From: Chamaecyparis obtusa
Lineage: Eukaryota; Streptophyta; Pinopsida; Cupressales; Cupressaceae
Assembly (NCBI GenBank): GCA_027943335.1
Contig: BSBK01000873.1
Span: forward strand, 615,501 to 679,500
Reading direction: 5' to 3'
DNA length: 64,000 nucleotides
In this document: one piece after another, positions 55,645-64,000 of the stretch
Layout of the letters: each line of letters begins with the position of its first letter
How positions within the stretch are numbered: position 1 is the first letter of the stretch
Notes under the pieces: model-generated
Databases searched by the model: none
What the model saw: only the letters and a program-made list of their open reading frames with translations
Told to the model about the DNA's origin: nothing
Translations under genes and position numbers: made by a program

Positions 55645-57974
55645 TCTTGGTTCACCTTCTCTTTCTACTTGCAGGTTTACACTATGATTGACAACTTAAT
55701 GTCACTGACTCTATTACCACTCCAAAGTCTGCAAGGAAAAACGCCAATTAACAATGATCAACACAGATCCTCCTACACTTTGAGCCTAAATGCTCAGGCG
55801 GGTGTACCCTTGATTCACTTCTTGAAAGGAATCACTAAATGTTATACAACTATACCCTTTACAAAACTGATTGAAAGATTTTATCATTTATATGTGTGTG
55901 CGTGATTGATGATCATGAATTGCCTCTAGAGAATGGACCAGTGCCTCAATCCAGGCCATAGATTCACTTAACAATCCATATCAAATGAGAACCCCAACTA
56001 AAATACCTTTGAATTCAGAATAAGTGCTTTGCCTATCATCCCTCTCACTCCCAAACCTGATCATCAAATTCCTATCCAATCATGAACTCACTGAAGCTAC
56101 CTTAAAGACTTTAATCCTAACTTTGTTAGGAACTCAAAGATAATTCCACAATACTCCTTGTTTACCATATGCTAGCCCACTTTGTGACATTCACATATAT
56201 GAGCCCATGATCAAAACAAGAAGACAAACATAAATCTGAGATTGGAATTCAAATGTATTCTCATTAAGATTTGCAGAATCAATACATTATCAAGGCAACA
56301 AAATGCTAAGACAACAAACCCTAAATCCAAGCTCTCCTTGTTCAATATAATACCAACAAAATGCTAGGACAACAAACCCTAAATCCAAGCTCTCCTTGTT
56401 CAATATAATACCATCAAAAACCAGGGACCAAAAAGAAATCTTTTGGAACCCTCTCACAGTAAAAAATACAACAATATATACCCCCTAGTCATCTTGGAAT
56501 CCCAAAATAGGATGCAACAAGCTACGAATGACTGAGGTTAGGGTTTCCACCCACCAAACCAACTAGAAAACAATCAAAATTTAATGCATTGGATGGAAAA
56601 CCAAGCAATCCTGAACTGAACAAATCCTAGACTGATCTACAATTATGAGATATCTCCTAATTTGTACCGAAGATCATCAATTCACCATGTTATCAGTCTG
56701 ATTATTCACCTGCAACATGCCTCGAGCAACTGATTACCTACATTTCAATGTACAAACCCTCTACAATCAATCATCAGGCCACTGGACCACATTGTAGCAG
56801 TCAGCTCAACTAATTTCATCAAATCGAGCCGCCCAAGCATTAAAATTTAGTCCTTTGTATTTACTCGACATGGCACCCCAAGCAGGAAAAATCAAGTCAA
56901 GACGGCAACCTACATCCTCTACATTATTCTCCAACTGCAAACATCCTGGAAAAATTAATTCTAAACAACCGATTTGTTTTATATGGCTTTCTATTTTAAA
57001 CCTTGGCGAAAACCTTGCAAAAATATTTCAATTTGAAAAATAAGGGCTGCAGGCTCAGGTTTAAAACGCGACCGTCGACCCATTTCCTTCTTGGCAAATC
57101 GGGTGGTCATCATTAATCTCATAATAGTCATAGGCCCCTTGAAAAGTCTTAGGCACCGTCAGCAACCTCTCGGTGAATGAAAATCGAGCACATCAGCAAT
57201 GAATCAGCACACTGGACCCACTCTGCATAAGCCTTTAATCGAACGGCTGGCGTAAGATCGCATAGCCTCAAAAGATTCTATGCAAAGATACGCCAACCGT
57301 CAAATCCTGAATCTGTGATTCCTCCTAAAAACTTTGGGCCCACCGACGAGGGGCGCAAGATCGCATGGGGGAGGAATATTCCATGCGATCATGCACTGAC
57401 CGTTAGATCTTGAATCTTAAAACCGAGCCCTGCTGACAGCATACAAGTCACTGGTCGGCAACCAATAAAACATCGCTACCTCAGCAATAAGCGACACCAA
57501 AGACGGGCCCGCCGGGAGAGATGTCACCTTGTCACATGATCGCATGTCAGAAACTCTAACAATGGGAAGCCATGATATTATGCGACAACCACAAGTTTGC
57601 AAGGTTTAAACATAGGAAAAATTATTGCGGGGAACTTAGGCTTAGGGAAATATTAAGCGCTAAGGACTTAGGAAATATTAAAGTGCTAGGTGGTAGAAAC
57701 TTAGGAAAAATTAAACAGGGACCAGCCTAGGATAAAAGATACGGGACACGGCCTCGTGGGTGATAAAATAAAAAGGCACATGGGTTATAAGACTTTTAAG
57801 TGGCCCAAAAAGTAACATAAAATTAGAATAAGACCAGGGCACACAAGGGTTTGCTTTCCCAACGGCTAGAAATTTGAAACTTTTGACCTAGGGCTTAGGG
57901 CCAAAGACACAGAAAATAATGCAGAGGCCAGAGGGAAAAGTGTAAAGCCATGAGATTTTTTGCAGGTACTGACA
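55645..57974 (-). repeat. 5' LTR of element A
   Basis: 2,330 bp. On the minus strand it starts TGTCAGTACCTGCAAAAA at 57974. Compared with the 3' LTR it lacks about 445 bp, and has a 58-bp tandem duplication (56296-56411) and about 60 extra bp at about 56637-56697; these three changes add up to the length difference. Confidence 0.87.
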
Positions 57975-59711
57975 AAGCCGCAATAACAAAGTGCTCAAAA
58001 GTTAGGCCCATGGGATTACGACTTGCCACTACGTGTCCAACCTGATAAGACAAATTAAAAGGTGGGTCTGGTTGCCAAGTGTTGCTAATGTGTTATCTTC
58101 TGATTTGTTACCGAGGAATGATATGCCCAAGTATTTCTCAAGGATTAATTGACTATTTTGATGATTTTTGTGGGTCGTCTGATGTGTCAAGGAGGAAGGA
58201 TCGAAACCTATCTTTTAAATTTGATAGACTATCCGATGTCAGTCAAATATTTAAATTTTTGAGCAAGGGTTTTCAACAGAGAAGAAGCGTCGGTGTGCCA
58301 AGATTTGCTAAATCAATCAGATCTGATTCTTCTTGATCCATCAATGACAAATTTGCACTTGAGAACTGAGTCAACTTTGCTGTGTTTTGGCCGAATATGA
58401 TCATATTTTATCTTATTGTCACCCTCATTTGATACTTTGTACGTAGTTTCATCTGGATGCAGCAATAATGTTTTGGAAAAGTTGTCAAATATTTTAGGTC
58501 CCTGGTACGTGTTGGTAGATGAGATATTTTTTGGTGATGCGTTGGCTGCAAGGAAAAGATAGTATCATGCCCTAATTTACAGTTTGGTTGCTAGGGTTTT
58601 TACATGTAAAGGATATCAGATTTGTCTTTGATATTTTTTTATTATCTTAGGGTTTTCTTCCTATCACTTCTATAATAAATTACTTCCTAATTTCATGTTG
58701 TGGTAGTTGATAGTGTTGTCCTAATTGTAGTTCTTGTTCATATAAAATGGTTCTCAAGGTCATTTCAAACAAGTTTTTTTTTCGGGTTGAAAGAAAGAAC
58801 CTGCCTGCAAAACCAAAGATTGTTTAAGTCTGAGGTTTTCAGCTAGTAATTGGTAGAAGAGGTCTGTAACCTCTCTATTTCACTAGGATGTTAATGAATC
58901 TACAGTTTTCTTATGCATTTTGTAGAGTATTATGTGCTCAATAAATCACTTTTGTATCCGTTATGTGACAACTAATACAAAGATTACAGGAATTGCTTTA
59001 AATCTTGTCTCTTGTTTTAATCGTTTGTGATTTCCTATTATCTTTTGATTTAACTAGCTCAAGTCCAACAGCTGCAAATATAGTCTATATGTCTTGATAT
59101 GTTTTTTTGTTAACTCAAGGACTTAAGTAAATGCTTAGTGTAACTTGCCAGAATTGCAGGGTATTAAGAAGGATTGTTGTGAGTAGTGAGACTTTTAGTA
59201 TAATCTTATTTTCATTTGCAAGATGAATGATAAGAATCAATAATACAATGAGGAATTGTTCTGAATATGCCCAATGGATAAGGGACTAATCGTAGATATT
59301 TTGTCAAACAGATGTTCGTTCTTGTCTATTAGTTCTTACCCAACAACAAAATTAAATTCTAAATCTTCAATCAGTAGTTGTAGAATTAATAGAAAAAGCC
59401 CTTGCTTTATTTGTGAGTAACTTGGTAGTGTGTCCAGCTTTACACCCTATCCCTTTATGTCACAAGTAACAAGAAGTATTTTAGGCACCCATCTACTTTG
59501 TGAGGATTAGTGGAAAAGTGAAATTAAGTGATCTTAATCCTAGGTGCACCCACATGAATTCCGCAGAGTGCAAAGTGTGGAAAGCCCTTGTTCTTTGTCA
59601 ATTGGTCCTTGTTCTTGTATGACTGTATTGATTGTCAAAAGTAAGCTAACCCATAGTTGCATCTCTGCATTTTCTAAGGTTGTTTAAATCTTGCTAAACC
59701 AAGAACCAAGA
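57975..59711 (+). repeat. 5' LTR of element B, right part
   Basis: It continues the LTR interrupted at 45595. It has a TATA-like TATAAAATGG at 58741-58750 in the context TTGTTCATATAAAATGG, comparable to TTGTTCCTATAAAAGG of element 1, and ends AACCAAGA, as does the 5' LTR of A. Confidence 0.7.
58741..58750 (+). promoter_or_regulatory. TATA-like box in the 5' LTR of B
   Basis: TATAAAATGG, aligned with CTATAAAAGG of element 1 by its upstream context CTTGTTC. Confidence 0.4.
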
Positions 59712-59714
59712 AGA

Positions 59715-59732
59715 TGGCAACTCTACTGGGGA
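59715..59732 (+). promoter_or_regulatory. Primer-binding site of element B
   Basis: TGGCAACTCTACTGGGGA, three bases after the LTR end, tRNA-Arg type as in A. Confidence 0.75.
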
Positions 59733-60871
59733 ATAGAGACCCAATAGTCATGTTAAACCTTGTTTGATATCTTTTGTGTTATAATTTTTTGTTAAATAAT
59801 GCAGGTACAAGTTGAGCTAGACTCCTAGCCTTCTAATTTGTCAAATCCAGTAGTTACCATTAATAGTATAGAGTCAAGATTTAAAAATATTTATATTATC
59901 TCACCAAGTACTAAGCAACTCTAAGTATCTCTGCAGCAGTGCTGTAAAAAAAATTGTTTGCAATACCTTTTAGATACGAGTCAAAGAAATACCAGGACTT
60001 GGATGAAGGATCATCCTTGTTCGTGCCCAAAAATGATGGATTCTCTTTTGGCCAATTGACAAGTATAATGGTGATGCACCACTTATACCCCTACAATTTT
60101 TGCTTGATCAAGCCAACGTTGGTAGGCCTAATTTCACTTTGAACTATCAATTTTTCTATGTCACACAACTGCGTACATAAACAAACAAATTTTCTCCCAA
60201 GGTGGTGAATAATCCCTAGAGGAAAACAACAAATCTCCTGATAGTTTCTAATATGTAAAGCTTAAACTAAACTGGATAACTACTAATAATCCTAATTAAA
60301 AGGTTTTTGAAATAAATGATTTAATGATCTACAAACTACAAAGCATGAACTAATATAACAGTTTCCAATTAATGATTATATCAGTGCCTTCTAAAAACTT
60401 GGGCTATAGAGTCGGATAATTTTTAATCATACCTACGATCGAAGACAGTTTTTAAAAACTTGCTTTAATAAGACAAGACTATCATCTCAAGGGCTTCCAC
60501 TCAAGATATAACTCAAAATAGATTACATAGTTAATATTATCGAATTTAACTCTTGTTCAAGAGACGGAAAAAAAACAAAGGAAGATTCACAGATCTTTTA
60601 GTTGATATTCAAACTATATATTGATTTTGTGTTATAACATTCAAGAAATTTAACACAATGAAACACTCTATAAAATAGAATATTCAAAAGACTAATTGAA
60701 AACATATAACTTATAACCACAAATAAAAAAGAAAAGTCTTTATCTTTATTGATTTTGAAAAAATGAAACATCCAAGTTCATGTTGGAGTTGTTGATCAAA
60801 TTCTATTCTATGAAAATCAATCTTGTATTTTCTTGAATCTTCCCTCTTTACATTTTACATTATGTTATATG

Positions 60872-60936
<65 letters not shown>

Positions 60937-61321
60937 ATCACACTTTTTTAGGGTGAAAAGACACAACCCTTATTACAAATTATTTTGAAAAAATAATGAA
61001 CTAACTAAAAAAATAACTACCTAACTTTCGGATTTGGGTTTGGTCGAAAAACCAAAACACCTCGTGGAAAGCTAATATTTTTACAAGAGATAGGAAATTT
61101 AATTTCCCGAACTGGGTCATTTTTAGATTTTTAAAATTTGACCACCTTCAGCCTTTGTCGTCATCATCTTTGAAGTAGGTCAAAATTCTAGCATTTTCGG
61201 AAGGCTTTGATTAGTTAGTTCTATTTATTTGTGTCACAAGTCTTCCTTCCTTTGATTTTTTTAGTATGGATAAAATTGCTTCTTGATAATGGATTGGGCC
61301 TCCTAAATTCTTAAAATTTAG
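59733..61321 (+). other. Leader region of element B with AT microsatellite
   Basis: No gene is supported. A (TA)n run broken by TG steps lies at about 60868-60948. Leaders of this length before gag are common in Tat/Ogre elements. Confidence 0.6.
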
Positions 61322-61981
61322 GGTACTAGCAACCCTAAAGGTGAATCAGTAGGTGAGCTTCTAAGTACATCTAGGGCTCGTCATCCAAGAAGAGATAAGA
61401 ATGATAAAAACATGTCACATACATGGAGACAAAAGACAAATACAAATGGAGATAATCCAATCCAACCTAGTCAAGAAGGTAATGCATCAGAATGTGAAGA
61501 GGCTATGGATTTGGGATTGGGTCAATATGATTACTACTACTCTCCTTCAGAGAGGGGAGGAGGAAGATCACAATACAATAAAAGAATGATCCCAAGTAAA
61601 GCTTTTGATCATAATAGGACGTCAAGAAGTAAGTGTAGGAGCGAGCAAGATTTTTATCATCCTTTTGACCTTGGTTCTTCAGTACCCCAGGGCCTTCATG
61701 TCTCAGAAGAGAAACAAGATGAAGTTCATGTTGAAGATTCAAAATCTGAAACAACTCTCCCAAAATCTGAAGAGATATTTGAAGAATTTCATAAGTTGGA
61801 GAAGAGACTCCACGAACAAGCTTCTATTAGACAACAAAGAGAAAAAGAAAAGGAAGACAAAATAAGACAAGCTATGATAAGAGTTGAACAATTAAAGAGG
61901 CGGTTGTTAGACCTGGAAGCAATAAATTATGTTCCAATACCTGAGAAAACAAAGGAGCAACCTGATATAAGAAGTGTGTGA
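61322..61981 (+). pseudogene. Element B gag N-terminal segment
   Basis: The frame is open from just after a TAG at about 61319 and has its first ATG at 61412; codons before that ATG (STSRARHPRRDKNDKN) look coding, so the original start may be lost or further upstream. The product is hydrophilic with YDYYYSPSERGGGRS, then a charged helix (EEFHKLEKRLHEQASIRQQR, EKEKEDKIRQAMIRVEQLKR). The frame ends with TGA at 61979-61981 and continues in the next frame. Confidence 0.7.
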
Positions 61982-62515
61982 GGTAAGAAAACCTAGGGAT
62001 AAAGGTAAACAAAAGGCTACTGGAATTACAATCAATGAGCCCAAAAATGATAAAGATTCTTCAGATCAAATATCAAGGTTAGATGCTGACCTTGAGAAGG
62101 GCAAAAGAGAGAAAGAAATACTGGCGAAGGAACTTGAGAAAGTAGAACTTGAGGCTACTGCTTTAGAGAAGAAAAAGAAGATTGATTTTCTCATAAAATC
62201 CTTGGTGCCTCCAAATGTTGTTACTAATACTTCAGTGCCTGGTGCTAACTCAAGGAACTCTGCCAGCCATAATGCTATTGTCACACCACTAACTATTAAA
62301 AATGCTACTGACATGTCATATATTAAAGCATCTACTTCTCAGAATGATGGATCATTACAAAGGAGGCCATTTCATGCGGAAAGGTACAAATATCTTCTTT
62401 TTAATGGCATTCCTGGTTATCCTAATTTGATCCCTAAAAAGTTAGAGAAAAACTTCCAAAGTTTACTGGTAATAATCTTATCACATGTGAGGAGCATTTA
62501 AAGAATTTTATTGAT
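61974..62515 (+). pseudogene. Element B gag middle segment
   Basis: It resumes gag in another frame: KPRDKGKQKATG, then a Lys/Glu helix (EKGKREKEILAKELEKVELE), then FHAERYKYLLFNGIPGYPNL, matching FDGILGYPNA of element A. A frame change at about 62440 leads to the core. Confidence 0.75.
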
Positions 62516-63270
62516 ATGATAGATGACTATGAAATTGAACATGAAGATGTCATTATGAAATTATTTGTTCAATCATTATCTAAAGATGTCAGAGATTGGT
62601 TCAGAGGACTCCCTTATGATTGTATTAGCTCATGGGATGATTTTATAAATTGTTTCAAGGACCAATATGGTGAAAAAAAAAAAGAATATTTTTTGTTGAA
62701 TGAATTTAATAATATCAAAAAAAACCAAAATGAGGAAGTCCTTGAGTTAAATGTGAGATTTCAGAACGCCATGCACAAACTTTTCCAAGTTATGAGGTTA
62801 CATGAGAAGGTATATCTATCAACATATTTTCAACATATTTGAATGCTTATGATGGAAAAATGGGTTACCTTCTCAAAGACAAAAATCCTAGAACCATTAG
62901 GGAAGCCAAGAGATGTGATGTAAATATTGAAAGTAATAGGAGCATATCAGGTAAGCTAGTTAGAAGAGAAGACCCTAAACCTCCTAGGTTTGGAAAGAAA
63001 GAATTAAATAAATCATCCAATGTAAAGCCTAGGGAGGATGATAATTTGAAACAAATCCTAAATTATTTAAATTATTTAAAGACTAGTGAAAATAGAAATA
63101 GGGTTCAAAGTAATGATAAGCCTCCTTTTAATAACTTTAATAGGCAACCTAGGTTGCAAAATTTTCCTTATCATACCCAATGGAAGGATGGGAAGTCTAC
63201 AATCCCAGAAAGAAAGGCTAAGCCTAATGATAAAACCCTGATCCTTTTCAAAGGTACTCTATTAACATGA
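62516..63270 (+). pseudogene. Element B gag core
   Basis: The retrotransposon gag domain: DDYEIEHEDVIMKLFVQSLS, DVRDWFRGLPYDCISSWDDF, KDQYGEKKKEYF, LELNVRFQNAMHKLFQVMRL. It is followed after a short frame change by DGKMGYLLKDKNPRTIREA and a basic, Asn-rich stretch. The family motif WFRGLP...SWDDF is well kept. A run of nine A bases at about 62674 is a likely slippage spot. Confidence 0.85.
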
Positions 63271-64000
63271 CTGATGATGTCCCATGGTGCATAGCTTGCC
63301 AATCCCCACATGATCCCGACCATTGTGCAGTTTCCAAAAATGTATCTGCAAATGAGGAGTAGGAAGGTGAGGAAGACGAATCTTATAATGACCAGGGCTA
63401 TGCTAAGAAAACTTCACATGCATGGGAGGAGGTTGATTCTACAAAGGAAGATGAAAACCAGGATGTGCCAAATTCCCAGAGCAGAAAGGAGATATATCAT
63501 CAACATGTTTTTTCTAATGAAGAAGAAAATATTGAAAACATAATTTGTAATACAGAAGAGGGTGAAGAGCCTATTGTATTAAGGTCTTCTAACGAGGAAA
63601 TAGCTCAAATCAATGCTGATATGGTTACTCAAGCTAGGAGTAACTATGTTTTGAGAAATAGGATAGTTGGTAATGTAGATGGTAGACCAACAGGTGTATT
63701 TATTAAGATAAATCATAAGGACACTAAGAAAGAACAAAATAAGAATAAAGTTGCTGATGGTGTCAAGAAGATGACCATAAAAGGGGTTAAAAATCCAAAT
63801 GGTTTAAAGAATGTATATAAGGTAAAAGTAAAGATGTCAGTGACAAGTATCCATATTCCTCAAGTCGAAAATAAGCAACAAAATGAAGACAAGTTAAATC
63901 TTGCATCACAGGTTGAAGATAAAAATATGATTCAATTTAAGCAAGATTTATCTGATGTGAAATATACACATATTGATATGAGTCAATTTTTATCTCAGAC
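63250..64000 (+). pseudogene. Element B gag C-terminus and linker (runs off window)
   Basis: The frame used after 63262 contains VPWCIACQSPHDPDHCAVSK (a C-x2-C-x3-H-x4-C knuckle, about 63278-63337), a TAG at about 63358, then an acidic linker including SNEEIAQINADMVTQARSNY. The last 200 bases are open and should lead into the protease, which is not in the window. Confidence 0.7.

Larger units (their letters stand above)
45596..57974 (-). mobile_element. Element A: complete Tat-like Ty3/gypsy element inserted in the LTR of B
   Basis: AAGCC at 45591-45595 and 57975-57979 is a perfect target duplication. The element reads right to left: 5' LTR (57974-55645), primer site, gag, protease, archaeal-type RNase H, RT, RNase H, integrase, 3' LTR (48252-45596). 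The total is 12.4 kb. The coding region is worn by stops and frame changes, but every domain is recognisable. Confidence 0.93.
44802..64000 (+). mobile_element. Element B: plus-strand Tat-like retrotransposon, truncated by window end
   Basis: Its 5' LTR is split by element A (left part to 45595, right part from 57975 to about 59711). A tRNA-Arg-type primer site follows at 59715-59732, then a 1.6-kb leader and a broken gag (61322 onward) homologous to the gag of A. Protease and pol would lie beyond the window. The left end, TGTTGGAGACAC at 44802, is a weak guess. Confidence 0.7.

Noticed and set aside
58079..58336. 85-codon frame right of element A
   Set aside because: It lies inside the 5' LTR of element B, where coding is not expected.
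1..64000. CRISPR arrays, bacterial operons, rRNA genes, intact tRNA genes or host plant genes
   Set aside because: No spaced repeat array, Shine-Dalgarno-led gene series, rRNA block or exon series of a known plant protein was seen; the only tRNA-like sequence is the fragment beside the 5' LTR of A.

Overview
The window looks like intergenic DNA from a large seed-plant nuclear genome. It is AT-rich, I find no host gene I can support, and it is almost wall-to-wall LTR retrotransposons in several stages of decay. The Tat/Ogre-like Ty3/gypsy families and the long, deeply nested, slowly decaying insertions suggest a conifer or another gymnosperm. That placement is inference; nothing here fixes the species.

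Layout. 1-3130: unassigned flank with one unknown minus-strand ORF. 3131-11061: a non-autonomous element with about 2.85-kb LTRs, related to the Tat family further right; gag-pol is replaced by one unknown acidic ORF (6628-8139, a single in-frame stop). About 12290-15300: a decayed gag-only copia-like element with five zinc-knuckle units, split by a 1.04-kb insertion (13294-14335) flanked by a 7-bp duplication. 15666-34219: a four-deep nest. The outermost element has 1.2-kb LTRs and a tiny interior; its 5' LTR is split by a Ty1/copia element (15686-31361); the copia integrase is split by a gypsy gag-protease element (17965-28415, target duplication GTATT); the 3' LTR of that gypsy element is split by a solo LTR (24714-27535, duplication CAAGT/CAAGC).

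34610-36115: a TRIM-sized element on the minus strand. 36210-42152: an element inserted in a TA/CA microsatellite, with a coiled-coil/zinc-knuckle gag and, where pol should be, an unknown gene of about 620 codons (38930-40782, broken). 42311-44801: copia RNase H remnants and LTR-like debris. About 44802-64000: a plus-strand Tat element (B) that runs off the window, with its 5' LTR split by a complete minus-strand Tat element of a related family (A, 45596-57974, duplication AAGCC).

How the parts relate. A and B carry Tat-type gag, and A carries protease, RT, RNase H and integrase, plus an archaeal-type RNase H that sits between protease and RT. Element 1 and the solo LTR share LTR, primer-site and 3'-end features with A and B, so they are probably mobilised in trans by A/B-like elements. 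The most unusual points are the two unknown retroelement-borne ORFs, the RNase H placement, and what looks like a copied 3' half of the tRNA-Arg primer at the 5' LTR junction of A. All boundaries were read by eye; those marked approximate could be off by tens of bases or more.
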